Assembly (NCBI RefSeq): GCF_910592395.1
Contig: NC_088318.1
Span: forward strand, 6,842,756-6,906,755
DNA length: 64,000 nucleotides
Origin: Lineus longissimus
Taxonomy: Eukaryota > Nemertea > Pilidiophora > Heteronemertea > Lineidae
Direction: 5' to 3'
The translations under genes were made by a program, and so were the position numbers. The notes under the pieces were generated by a model, which did not search any database, was not told the origin of the DNA, and saw only the letters and a program-made list of their open reading frames with translations. The first letter of the stretch is position 1. Every line of letters begins with the position of its first letter. Shown piece after piece: positions 52,434-64,000 of this stretch.

Positions 52434-53262
52434 TCAAAACTCAAAACTTTGAAGGCGCATACTGTATTTACAATATTTGCGGTTCGTTATCAAGTGTTTT
52501 ATTAAATATGAGACTTCACGAGTATTTTTTAGGGGAAATAAAAATATGGCAGTGCGTTTTGCTTTGAAATTTGCATAAACAGTGCGATAGTTTTGATCCA
52601 ATCGATCATACTTACAGTTATCGTAAAGAATTGTGACGTCATTTTGTTTTAACAAGTAAGGGAATATCATTAGCCAAGCTATCATACCGACAAGGCGATT
52701 TCCGAAACAAACCCTGTCAGCAGGGGGAAGTCTATCTTGGCCTTTCCCCGACAGTGGCGCAATATACGATTTATTATTAACATAATTAATCACGTGATTC
52801 TTCCTCGGATTGTAGCTAGTCGTCAGCAGTTGCCAGGTACCCATCCCTGTTTTACCTCGGAGAGCTTCACCAGCTCCGTAATGGTAAAAGGTTCGCCTTA
52901 TTCTTATACCTAATCCCAAATGGAGTGTTTTATTAGATAACATCAACCGGATATCACACTTTCCGATGTACGGTGGTTCTCTTAAATGCAATGTAGCTTG
53001 GGTCTATCCTGATAAGTAAGGATATAGTAAACGGGTTACTTTTATGCACATCTAGTCCATCAATATGAATAAATGGCGACAATTCTCCATATCTATTCGA
53101 GAGTTTCTCTGGGTTGAATCCAACAGACAGTACTTCGCCAAAATGAGATGATTGGACGAATTCACAGTTGTTTTCATAATGAAGCCTAAATGAGTTGTAA
53201 TGTTGATAGCGGTAGCGAAATACAAGACAGCGACGATATGAACAATTCATAATCAGAAGCAA
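52434..53262 (-). pseudogene. Laminin-G-like domain fragment, copy 1
   Basis: Two frames carry SPFIHIDGLDVHKSNPFTIS, GTWQLLTTSYNP, INYVNNKSYIAPLSGK and MIAWLMIFPYLL, the strand pattern of a LamG/concanavalin domain. A frame change lies near 52980. It is probably an exon set or remnant of a secreted or surface host protein. Confidence 0.45.
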
Positions 53263-53689
53263 ACAGGTGTCATATAATGTTGTGCTCCATGATAATTAGC
53301 CATATACGACCCATAGCTATATGTCACCCGACTTCGCCCGCTGTACATGTATTTCATCATTATCCCTGACACAATAAGAATTTTTCAGCGAAATCCTCTT
53401 TTTAACATTTTGGACTACATGACATAGCAATCAGTTTGTATCGCCCGTTTGCTCAGGATATGTTGTGCGATGGCGTTGCAGTAATTTCTGGAACCACTCA
53501 GTACATGTGCTTGACCGAATATTCAAATAATGGTTGATATATTTTTGAAAATGACTTGGCCATAGGTGGAAAAAAAGGTGCATTCCTGGATGTCTATTTT
53601 CGACCATTATTGTACAAAACGCACAAAAATATAATGATAATTATATGACTAAAGCCTTTTTATAATTTGGATCCCATGAAAATGCCTGG

Positions 53690-54880
53690 TTCGATGACAT
53701 AGTTCTTCTAACCAGACAGGTGACGTTGAAAAGTATAAATAATATGGCTACTGCTGTGATAATATGAGCGTGGGATAATGGACGGAATTATCGACTAAAA
53801 TATAACTAACCTCTCGATGCCATGACTGAGAAAGCAAGAGGTGCGAACTCCTTCCTTGACTAAAATTAGTCTTGTCAGCAGAAAATACCTTTCGCTAGCA
53901 ACCGGTTAGGTCAACGTTCAACGATTGTTTCGGCATACGCATACAAAATAATACCACTCAACACTAAATGTAGTCGCTTGCCTTACCGGGCGGTTGGGAA
54001 GGCTCACTATATCGTTCCTTCCTATCGACACTCACGATGCAACACGCTGATATGACTGAAATGTTGCTGCCATGGAGGCCATGCTTTTCTCCTGTCGGTA
54101 CAACCTTTGAGAAGGCCTATTATGTGGAGAATAAACCCTGCCACAATGGTCTGCCACATTCACAATTGATAATCAGCCAATATTTGAATGAAGTCATTCA
54201 AATCTATGAAATCACTACCGATGAACAATGTTTTGTAATCATGTTTCATCATGTTTTCGTTTTTTCTCTCAGAACCTGCGAACGGGTGGTTCTGCCAAAT
54301 AGGATACATATAACCCTGCGAGAAAATGTTCATATTCAATAAACGACGTCCAGCCGCTCTTCAGGATGAAAAGATTATTTTTTAAATCCAATTCGGATTC
54401 TAAGATAAGAGCCTGGTGACTCGTTTATATCATCAAACTCTTGTTTGAATCCTGTTGAGACAATTTTTTAGAACCTGCCGGATGTAAAATTATAGGTACT
54501 GGCTGAATGCTGTAAGGCTGTAAAGGATTTTTGTAACTTTTTAGCGTCTGGTCAGATAAAGCCGTTTTAAAAGTCCGGTGTGTAGGTAGCAGTTGAAAAG
54601 GTTACAAAGTGATTAGGATCGTAGCTAGACACTCACTGGGAATTCGCAAACAGACAACGTGGCACAACGTTATGTGTAATGTGGCTTAGGAGTGTACAGT
54701 GTGCATACAGTAGACGGGAAAAAACTCGTCCCATAATGATAGAAGCCTCGTCCGTATTTTAGGTGATGTCATATTCGTGAAATGAATATGTGGGGAGACT
54801 GGCCTCTTCAGCCAAGGATGGCAACCAGTCTATCGGAGAAAACCCCGAAATCAAACCGATAGTAACCTCAAGTTCTTTAT
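53690..54880 (+). repeat. Repeated TATA...AATAAA unit, copy C
   Basis: TATAAAT at 53734-53740 and AATAAA at 54338-54343 are separated by about 600 bp. A 101-aa frame (54037-54342) is present here and only partly in the other copies. It may be a solo LTR-like unit or a duplicated short gene. Confidence 0.5.
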
Positions 54881-55239
54881 AAGTTATTCAGATACATTTT
54901 ATGTGATGCTGAAAGAGAAAAACGAAATCGCTACCTCCTTCCTAGAGTAAAAAGATGTATATTTGGTATGTTCAACTTTCATTCCTTGACATGATGAAGA
55001 TTATGACGCGTGCCGTTGTCACCGTGCTAAGCGGGCGAGTGTTCGGGGGCGTAGTGACGCTCGTTTTGAATTGATTTAACATGGGGACTAAGACCACAGG
55101 GTATATTTGGGCGGAATGTGTCCAATACAATTTACTCCAGCCACGGTCTATCATACTGTCTCAAGGAGCTGGATAGAATTACAGTACTATGTAAGATCTG
55201 CTTATTCGTGCCGATCTGAAGAAAGGAAGTCATGCAAAG

Positions 55240-56340
55240 CCTGGCCGATGACAGAGTTCTTTTGACCAGACAGGTGAGGATGAAACGTCTATATAACATG
55301 ACTACTGCTCTGATTATATGAGAGTTAGATAATGGACGGAATTATCGACTGAAATATACCTAACCTCATGATGCGATTAATGAGAAATCAAGAGGTGCGA
55401 ATTCCTCCATTGACTAAAATTAGTCTCTTCAGCAAAAAAGACCTTTCGCTGGCAACCGATTAGGTCAACATTGAATTATTATTTCGCCATACACACACAA
55501 AATAATACCACTCAATACTAAATGTAGTCGCTTCCCTTACCGGGCGGTTGGAAAGGCTCACTATATCGTTCTCTCCAGTCAACACACACGATGCAACACG
55601 CTGATATGACTGAAATGTTGCTCCCATGCAGCCCTGCATACTTTTCTCCTGTCGGTGCAACTATTGAGAAGGCCTATTCTATTATGTGGAGAATAAACCC
55701 TGCCACAATGGTCTGCCACATTCAAGGAGCCTCATGCCCTAGTGGTTTACACTGCTGGCCACCAAGCAATAGGGCCCGGGGAGAACCCAGGATCGTATGT
55801 CTGGATGAACCGGCGTGGCTTTCAAGGAACTAAAATTTCTGGCTCTTCACAGTCCTTCGAATGAGACTCAAAACCGAGGTTCCTTGTACCTGGTGTCTAT
55901 GCCAGGGCAAGCTAAGACCCCACCAAGTGAGAAACATGAGTAGCTTGCGTGGACTCTATCTCTCTCGCCAAAGTCGGACCACTAGGCCAATAAACCCAAT
56001 TGGCGCCTAACCGTAGTGGCACGCAGGATACGCTCATCCCGCCTTGGAGGATGATTACTCCTAGGAGAATGACCCCTCCAAGTGCAGAGCGAACGCTGAA
56101 GAAGAAGAAGAAGAAGAAGAAGGTCTGCCACATTCACGATTGATAATCAGCCAATATTTGAATGATCATTCAAATATATGACATCATTACCGATCAATAT
56201 TGTTTTGTAATCAGGTTTTATCAGGTGTTAATTTTTTCTCTCAGAACCTGCTACGGGTGGTTCTGTAAAACACGCTATATATATCTCTGTGAGAAAATGT
56301 TCATATTCAATAAACGACGTCCAGCCGGTCCTCAGGAAAA
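55240..56340 (+). repeat. Repeated TATA...AATAAA unit, copy D, carrying an insertion
   Basis: TATATAA at 55290-55296 and AATAAA at about 56309-56314. It is interrupted by the SINE-like element at 55725-56120; otherwise it matches copy C. Confidence 0.6.
55725..56120 (+). mobile_element. SINE-like insertion with 15-bp target duplication
   Basis: 396 bp ending in (GAA)n, flanked by GGTCTGCCACATTCA on both sides (55710-55724 and 56121-56135). Copy C (about 54150-54165) shows the empty site. A CCTAGTGGTTTA segment near the head resembles a tRNA A-box; the B-box is not clear. Confidence 0.82.
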
Positions 56341-56741
56341 AAAATCGCAAACAGACAACGTGGCACAACGTTATGTGTAATGCGGCTTAGGAGTGTACAA
56401 TGTGAATACAGTAGACGGGAAAAAAACTCGTCCCATAGTGACAGGAGCCTCGCCCGTTTTTTAGGTGATGTCATATTCGTGAAATGAATATTTGGGAAGA
56501 CTGGCCTCCTCAGTCCAGGACGGTAACAAGTCTATGAGAGAAAACCCTGAAATCAAACCGGGAAGTCGGAGCTCGTTAGACTGGAAAAGGCAACCAATCT
56601 AGGAGACGGAATCTCAAAAAAACAAATTCTGACCGAAGACGGAGCGCACCGCGGCCATACTTGCGTCATACCAGTTGCACACGCGAACAACAACCTAACA
56701 ACAACTAAATAAAATGAATTAAGTCGATTATGACTTTTGAA

Positions 56742-57171
56742 CATCTACATGCCCGGTTTTCCCAGTAGAGGTGCCACTGTCTAATCGTGAAAAATATGAC
56801 AAGTCCAACAGTCGTTGTAGTATGCGCCGAGGATCATCCGTGAGTTATATGAAAAAATAATTTCAATAAAAAGATGTATTTTGGCATAAGGAATACAAAT
56901 CACAAAACATTTGTGACTTTTAACCCCGCTGTAAGGATTTTATTATATCCGCTCTCAAAGAGAGCAGAGCAACAAAATTTTCAATGTTTACTTAATCAAA
57001 TTTGCATGCATTGTATTGTATTCTTTATGCCAAAATATGTTTTTTTATTCAGATATTTTTTTATAGTACTCACGGATAATACCCCGCACACACTACAACG
57101 ACTGTTGGACTGGTCATTTTTCACGATTTGACAGTGGCGCAACTATCGCAAAAAAACCGGGCATGTAGATG
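56742..57171. mobile_element. Foldback/MITE-like element, copy 1
   Basis: Ends CATCTACATGCCCGGTTTT and the inverse; the arms extend imperfectly for about 155 bp each. No target duplication is clear. The second copy, at 63424-63849, lies in the duplicated block. Confidence 0.75.
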
Positions 57172-57330
57172 ATAAAAAAGGCATAACCTTGGAGGACTGA
57201 TCATGGCTGATTACAACTTGTTGTAGGAGCCGCCGTGGGCATGAGGTCCCTGGCTCCAACTGTCGGCGGTGGGACTCAAGGAAGATCTTCGCCTTGCATG
57301 TGCGAGACTTACTCCACCCAGAAATACTTA

Positions 57331-59366
57331 AGTTGTAGCGCTAATTGAGCAGCTCCCGTTAGGTCTCCAAAGAGGTTTCAGGATAGGCCGGGGAATAAAT
57401 TAATGGAAAATGGAAATACATGTATAATGTTGCAAAAAAGAAATTACATATACATGTACTACTAAATATTGTACAATTTATTCGTTTGGAAACTGTTATT
57501 TGTGCACAGATCGAGTAGACTCCCTGGGCAGCCCATCGCGCCATCCTAACTTGGTCTCCGGCAAAAAGCAGGAATACGTGTGGCTGGACGATTTGATTTG
57601 TAAAGGGTATTGCTGTAACGAAACTGTAAGGGCATTTTCTGTCACCGAATCAGAGTGCTCGACGAATACCGCTTTGGTATACATAATAGCGTAGCTGACA
57701 CTTATACACTTCATTCCAACGCTGCATTTCTCCCATGGTTTAGATGGTCAACGTACGCACAGCGTTGTGTAGTTAGTTGACCTACATGTCAATAAACAAC
57801 AGACAAAACCAAATTCTGAACTCAAGAAATTGCCAAATTAACTATTCCTACATGTACAAAGCCAAGCACTCGAGTTTATACTCTAAGATTTTAACTGCAT
57901 TGGGGTTTCAGGTCTGCCCCTGTCGTGATTGATATTTAAACACTCACAGGCTGTAGGCATCTTGACCATATTTACTTCTTTTCCAATGTTGTACATGTGC
58001 TCATCTCCTGCACACGCATTGCGACACTTCGACAAATTAATATATCTTAAAACGAGCGTGTACTCAAAAGAAATATCCATGCAGGTTTTGAATCACAATG
58101 ATATGAAACAAACTACAGAACATGTGGATGAAATTATGATTTAGATAGATGCTTGAATAAAAATTGAATCCCATCAGAAGTGATGAAACGTTATGTGTAT
58201 GCGAGGTAGTCGTCCAGGTTCTTGACCCAAGTAATGTCATGCGAAGGCTATTGGACGTGTGTAAGATTCATGTTCCAACTTAAACTTGTCATCATCGGTG
58301 CAGTCAATAACGCTGCGTGAGAGGCTGGAAAATTCTTCCATGACCACTGAAATGAGTGAGTGGCTTTTAACTCCAGTGTGATTGTTCTTCTCCTGTTTCA
58401 TTGGTAAACTTTTTCCTGAAACTACTTAACGGATTTCTAAAATTTAGTTTCAGCTATTATATAAACACGCCTACTTTGTTACTTTTGACACTCACAACTC
58501 GTGACGAGAAAGACCTTTCTCGCAACGCTAGTGTACGCTGATCTCGGGCTAAAGGGACTCTTGGTATTATTAAGGGCATTGTGACCAAGCTGTCGACTGT
58601 CCTGTCACCTTCCATTCTGTGGTCACAGTTCCATCAGTACACAACACATGAGATGGAAAAATTCAAAAACTGACTAATTAACGACATTTTTCCCATTTTG
58701 GTTCCGACTTGACCCGAGTGAGGCCTCCGTGCATAGATATTTTTGGTGCGGTTCGATGACCGGTGGCGCGCTGCGCGACGTCACGCTTAGATTGCGCTTG
58801 ATTACCCCGCTACTGCGACGATAATGGAAATGCTGTCATAGCGGGTGACGGCGTGATGTCGGCGTGCAAGTTTTTTTTCGTACTAAAAATAACGAATTAC
58901 CCGTTTTTCTATGGTCTAAGAGCTGAAATTAAATTGGAAAAGCATCAACCACGTTCAGATAAATAGTTTACTGATGAACCTGAAGAAGAAAAAACATTAC
59001 CAAATAGTAAGCCGCCCATTCCTTCACTTCTGTAACAACGCAACACATCATTTCTATTGCCCGGGGTAAATCGAGCGCCGATTACATTCGTCTCCGCGCA
59101 GCGCGTCGCCATATATCGATCTGCACAATGTCATGATTGCACAAAGGCCTCGAAAGGGTCCAGACGGGATTCAAATCGGAAAAGTGTGATACTTAAGTTA
59201 GTTTTTATATATTTTTTATTTGATGTGTTATCAAATGATGGAAACTGCAATGAATAAATGAAAGGCGATTATATTGAGTAGCGACGGCTAGGTGATGATG
59301 TCTTTAATAATGCTAATGATCCTTTAACGCATACAGCCCGGTGTTTTCATCCGTTGAAAGTGTATC
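57331..59366. other. Unique spacer between duplication copies
   Basis: No coherent gene. GC-rich patch at 58740-58860; otherwise AT-rich. Confidence 0.4.
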
Positions 59367-59563
59367 CTAGGTCTTCTCTTGAGATTTTACTTTAAAGTGA
59401 CGAACGTCGTCTTCCCAAACTGAAGAGAAATAAATATATTTAATTAACTACCCTCTTTTGTTGCATCTTCTTACCCTCGTGGAATGATCGAAGCTCAACC
59501 TGATAATAAAGAGCTCCCCCCCCCCCCCACACACGCACACACACGCACGCGCACACACCCCAC

Positions 59564-59984
59564 TCAACATGTTGCCTCACAAACTGCATGATTTTCTATG
59601 TGTACTCGATGCTGGCAGGTGATAATAACATATGATTTAAGTTTCCTGAGGAATAAGGGTATACGAAAATATGAGGGTCCGTTTACTACCACTTTCTTCC
59701 TGACCACAATGTTGACTTTGACATGACACTTGTTACTTGTTTCTTTAACAAGGTAATGTCGATATCGCGAAGTCTTCTCAAAGAATATTAAACTTAGGCA
59801 CTCTACGTTGTTGTTAACGTGACAAACATCTACAAAACTAACCGCGCACTCAATCGGTGAATTCCTTTTCAAATTAACATCAATAACCGTGTTGGCGACA
59901 GCAACATCGTCGCTAATTGCAAATTTTGTGGGAATCTCTGTTGAAGATTTGTCTTTAAACACGAAACAAGCAGAATACTTTTAG
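59564..59984 (-). pseudogene. PAN/apple-like domain fragment, copy 2
   Basis: It is a longer open frame than copy 1, with the same ECAVSF...ECLSLIFFEK core. A poly-C/CA microsatellite lies directly beyond its 3' side. Confidence 0.35.
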
Positions 59985-60589
59985 ATATGGTATCTCTCAA
60001 TGCTAGCACTAACGATGAAATCTCCCCCATGACATCAGACTGGGATTGACTCTGAAGTCATATCATCTCCTGACCACGTTGCATAGGATCGAGTAGCCGC
60101 CCGAAAATAGACCAACCACTAATTCAGTGAAAATCTCATAGTCGTATATAGATACTGTATACATTGTGTGCGTGTATACTTACCCTTCGAAGAAAGAACT
60201 AAACATATTTGTAAGTTTAGGAGCGTGTATATCGGGAAAACGCATTGAAATTCGAGAAAAAGTTGTTTTGATGGTAATTTATGAGTCCAGTTTGGAGCAT
60301 TGTTCACGATTCGGGTAAGTAAGAAAAAAACGATAGTTCATATTTTACTCAGACTAACCGCTGATTGGGCCTCGTTAATATACAAAGATCAAAGGACCAC
60401 CAGGAATTGATATCTCACTGGAGGTTTTGGTTGTCTCGTCATAACCGCGAAGAATTGGCCTAAACCAAGATGTAGCAGCAGTTCTCGCCAACATTTTAAC
60501 GCCACCTGAGCAGTTTTGGTGACACAAAAACCTAAAACCTAAAACATTTGCATTAAAAATAAACATTATTGTGACCGTAACATTTCAGA

Positions 60590-61400
60590 TCAAAACTCAA
60601 AACTTCGAAGGCGCATACTGTGTTTACAATGATTGCGGTTCGTTCTAAATTGTTTTATTGAATATGAGACTTCACGAGTATTTTTTAGGGGAAATAAAAA
60701 TATGGCCATGCGTTTAGCTTTGTAATTTACATAACGAGTGCGATAGTTTTCGATCCAATTGATCATACTTACAGTTATCGTAAAGGATTGTGACGTCATT
60801 TTGTTTTAACAAGTAAGGGAATATCATTACCCAAGCTATCATACCTTCAAGGCGATTTCCGAAACAAACCCTGTCAGCAGGGAGGAAGCCTATCTTGGCC
60901 TTTCCCCGATAGTGGCGCAATATACGATTTATTATTAACATAATTAATCACGTGATTCTTCCTCGGGTTGTAGCTAGTCGTCAGAAGTTGCCAGGTACCC
61001 ATCCCTGTTTTACCTCGGAGAGCTTCACCAGCTTCGTAATAGTAAACAGTTCGCCCAATTTGTAAAACGAATTTCCAATTGAGTGTTTTATCAGATAATA
61101 ATAACGCGATGCCATACTTTCCATTAACAGAGTACCAAAAGGTGGTTCTATAAACTACAGTGTAGCTTGGGTCTATCCTGGCAAGTACGGATATAGTAAA
61201 CGGGTTACCTTTATGCACATCTAGTGCGTCAATATGAATAAATGGCGACAATGCTGCATATCCATTCGAGAATTTCTCTGGGTTGATTCCAACAGACAGT
61301 ACTTCGCCAAAATGAGATGATTGAACGAATTCACAGTTGTTTTCATAATAAAGCCTAAATGAGTTGTAATGTTGATAGTGGTAGCGAATTACAAGATATC
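60590..61400 (-). pseudogene. Laminin-G-like domain fragment, copy 2
   Basis: The frame 60874-61251 keeps a longer LamG-like reading than copy 1 (FWYSVNGKYGIALLLS, then GTWQLLTTSYNP). It then shifts near 60885 into 60714-60941. Different breaks in the two copies suggest independent decay. Confidence 0.45.
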
Positions 61401-62289
61401 GACGATATAAAAAATTTTATAATCAGAAGCAAAAAGGTGCCACATAATGTTGTGCTCAAGGATGATAAGCCATATACGACCCATAGCTATATGATAACCC
61501 AGTTTTGCCCGCTGTACATGTATTTCATCATTATCCTCGACGCAATTTGAATTTTTCAGCGAAATCCTTTTTTTCCATTTTAGACTACATGACATAAAAA
61601 TCAGTTTGTATCGCCCGTTTGTTACACGATCTGTTGTGTGATCCCGTAGCAGATGTTTCTAGAACTTCTAGGTACATGTGCTTGAACGAATATGCAAATA
61701 ATGGTTGTTGTTTTTTTTAATAATGACTCGGCCATAGGTGGACAAATACGTGTTTTTCTGGATGTCTATTTTCGACCATTACTGTACAAAACGCATAAAA
61801 TTATAATGATAATTATGTCACTATAGCCTTTTAATAATTTGGATCCGACGAAAATGCCCACACAAAGTTAGTACGAGCACTGAACGAATTTGATTGTAGT
61901 GGCGTATCACAAGTTATGTATGATGGTGTAGACAATGTTGAGATACATTTTATGAGATGCTGAAAGAGAAAAACGAAATCGCTACCTCCTTTCTAGAGTA
62001 AAAAGATGTATCTTTGGTATGTTTAACATTCATTCCTCGGCATGATGAAGATTATGACGCGTGTCGTTGTCACCGTTCTAAACGGGCGAGCGTTCGGGGG
62101 CGTAGTGACGATCGTTGTGAATTAATTTCACATGGGGACTAAGACCGCAGAGTATTATTTGAGAGGATTGATCCAATAAAATTTACTCATGCCACGGACT
62201 ATCATACTATCTCAAGGAGCTAGATAGAATGAGAGTATTATGTACGATCTGCTTATTAACGCCTACCTGAAGAAAGTAAGTCATGCAAA

Positions 62290-62725
62290 GCCTGGTTCGA
62301 TGACAGAGTTCTTCTGACCAGACAGGTGACGATGAAAAGTCTATATAACATGGCTACTGCTCTGATTATATGAGAGTTGGATATTGGACGGAATTATCGA
62401 CTGAAATATAACTAACCTCACGATGCGATTAATGAGAAATCAAGAGGTGCGAATTCCTCCCTTGACTAAAATTAGTCTGGTCAGCAGAAGAGACCTTTCG
62501 CTGGCAACCGGTTAGATTGATTGATTGATTATCAGCCAATATTTGAATGAAGTCATTCAAATCTAATGAAATCGCTACCGATCAACAATGTTTTGTAATC
62601 ATGTTTTATCATGTTTTCGTTTTTTCTCACATAATCTGCAAACGGTTAGTTCTGTAAAATATGATACATATAACTCTGCGAGAAAGTGTTCATATTTAAT
62701 AAACGACGTCCAGCCGGTCCTCAGG
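62290..62725 (+). repeat. Repeated TATA...AATAAA unit, copy E, internally deleted
   Basis: TATATAA at 62342-62348 and AATAAA at about 62698-62703. A segment corresponding to the middle of copies C and D is missing and is replaced by a short ATTG-type repeat at about 62516-62529. Confidence 0.6.
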
Positions 62726-63423
62726 AAAAAAAATTATTTTTAAGATCCAATTCTGATTCTGAGACATGAGTCTGATGACTCGGTGTATCATCTAATTCCT
62801 GATTATAACTATTATTCCTCAACAGGATTGTAATTACAATCCTGTTGAGATTCTTTTTTAGAACCGGCCGGATGTTTAATTATGGGAACTGGTTGAATGC
62901 TGATAAGGTTCTAAAGAACGTTTGTCATTTTTTAGCATCTGGTCAGATTTAAAAGTCCGGTTTGTACGTAGCAGTTAAAAAGTTACAAAGTGATTATGAT
63001 CGTAGCTAGACACCCACTGGGAATTCGTAAATAGACAACGTGGCACAACGTTATGTGTAATGTGGCTTAGGAGTGTACAATGTGAATACAGTAGACGGAA
63101 AAAAAACTCGTCCCATAATAATAGAAGCCTCGTCCGCTTTTTAGGTGATGTCATATTCGTGAAATGAATATTTGGGGAGACTGACCTCCTCAGCCCAGGA
63201 CGGTAACAAGTCTATGAGAGAAAACCCCAAAATCAAACCGGGAAGTCGGAGCTCGTTAGACTGGAAAAGGCAACCAATCTAGGAGACGGAATCTCAAAAA
63301 AAATAAAACCTGAACAAAGACAGAGCGCACCGCGCGGCCATACTTGCGTCATACCAGTTGCGCACGTGAACAACAACTAAACAACATATATATAAAATGA
63401 ATAAAGTCGATCATGACTTTGAA

Positions 63424-63849
63424 CATCTACATGCCCGGTTTTCCCAGTAGAGGTGCCACTGTCTAATCGTGAAAAATATGACAAGTCTAACAGTCGTAGT
63501 AGTATACACCGAGGATCATCCGTGAGTTATATGAAAAAATAATTTCAATAAAAAGATGTATTTTGGCATAAAGAATACAAATCACAAAACATTTGTGACT
63601 TTTAACCCCGCTGTAAGGATTTCATTATGTCCGCTCTCAAAGAGAGCAACAATTTTTTCAATGTTTACTTAATCAAATTTGCATGTATTGTATTGTATTC
63701 TTCATGAAAAAAATTTTTTTTTTTTATTCAGATCTTTTTTTATATCACTCACGGATAATACCCCGTACACACTACAACGACTGTTGGACTGGTCACATTT
63801 CACGATTAGACAGTGGCGCAACTATCGCAAAAAACCGGGCATGTAGATG
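63424..63849. mobile_element. Foldback/MITE-like element, copy 2
   Basis: Same ends and arms as 56742-57171, with small differences in the loop. It was duplicated together with its surroundings. Confidence 0.75.
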
Positions 63850-64000
63850 ATAAAAAAGGGCATGAACTTGGAGGACTGATCATGGCTGATTACAACTTGT
63901 TGTAGGAGCCGTCGTGGGCATGAGGTCCCTGGTTCCCACTGTTGGAGGTGGGACTCAAGGAAGATCTTCGCCTTACATGTGCGTGACTTACTCCACCCAG

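Larger units (their letters stand above)
51361..57330. repeat. Segmental duplication, copy 1
   Basis: The order is PAN/LamG block (51361-53690), unit C (53690-54880), a 350-bp spacer, unit D (55240-56340) and a foldback-bearing block (to about 57330). The same order, minus unit C, recurs from 59367. Divergence is small, with scattered indels. Confidence 0.85.
59367..64000. repeat. Segmental duplication, copy 2 (runs off right edge)
   Basis: It matches copy 1 from TCCTAGGTCTTCTC to the last base (CTTACTCCACCCAG, also at about 57305-57320). Unit C is missing, and unit E has an internal deletion. A C-run and CA-type microsatellite (59516-59562) is new. Confidence 0.85.

Noticed and set aside
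54972-55154. Short minus-strand frame of 60 codons
   Set aside because: No domain; the equivalent in the duplicated copy (about 62000-62200) is not conserved as coding.

Overview
This is eukaryotic, metazoan-type genomic DNA rich in mobile elements. Its gypsy, PIF/Harbinger, Helitron and SINE-like remnants, its spliceosomal introns, its PAN- and laminin-G-like host fragments and its long non-coding repeat arrays suggest a marine invertebrate. The species cannot be fixed from sequence alone. No rRNA, tRNA, CRISPR array or bacterial operon was seen.

The centrepiece is a structurally complete Polinton/Maverick (adintovirus-like) element at 32113-51177 (19,065 bp). It has about 170-bp terminal inverted repeats with AG...CT ends and a perfect 6-bp target duplication, AACTTC, on both sides. 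It interrupts an older minus-strand repetitive gene, whose halves lie at 51178-51360 and 31352-32112. Its plus-strand genes run: an unknown 220-aa protein, a four-exon gene, protein-primed DNA polymerase B, packaging ATPase, a small basic protein, a PW-like protein, integrase with chromodomain, a membrane protein, a penton-like minor capsid protein (frame-broken), a pVI/pX-like protein, the major capsid protein, an adenain-like protease, an unknown 116-aa protein and a PC4-like protein. Replication, packaging, integration, capsid assembly and maturation functions are all present. The two most unusual points are three phase-1 introns in the gene before polB, and a slippery A-run that could join that gene to polB by a -1 shift.

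At the left, positions 1-9004 carry the minus-strand genes of a second, diverged Polinton/adintovirus-like element that runs off the window. It encodes a zinc-finger protein, a deoxynucleoside kinase, a PC4-like protein, a heavily frame-broken DNA polymerase B, a DUF4326 protein, two unknown CxxC proteins, a penton-like minor capsid protein and a dUTPase with two in-frame stops. A further broken plus-strand gene (12687-14376), a perfect 36-bp inverted repeat and small minus-strand frames (14660-15384) may belong to it. Between them lie a 425-bp tandem array and duplicated non-coding DNA.

From 16.5 to 31 kb lies a transposon layer: a roughly 303-bp tandem array ending in a (GACGACG)-type microsatellite, then a decayed gypsy retrotransposon (about 18.8-27.2 kb). 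The gypsy was hit by three DNA transposons with readable target duplications: 720 bp at 19242, 946 bp at 20741, and a 2,846-bp two-gene PIF/Harbinger at 21920. Helitron helicase and gag-like remnants follow.

From 51.3 kb to the right edge lies a segmental duplication. It contains minus-strand PAN-like and laminin-G-like fragments, three copies of a TATA...AATAAA unit (one interrupted by a SINE-like insertion) and two copies of a foldback element.
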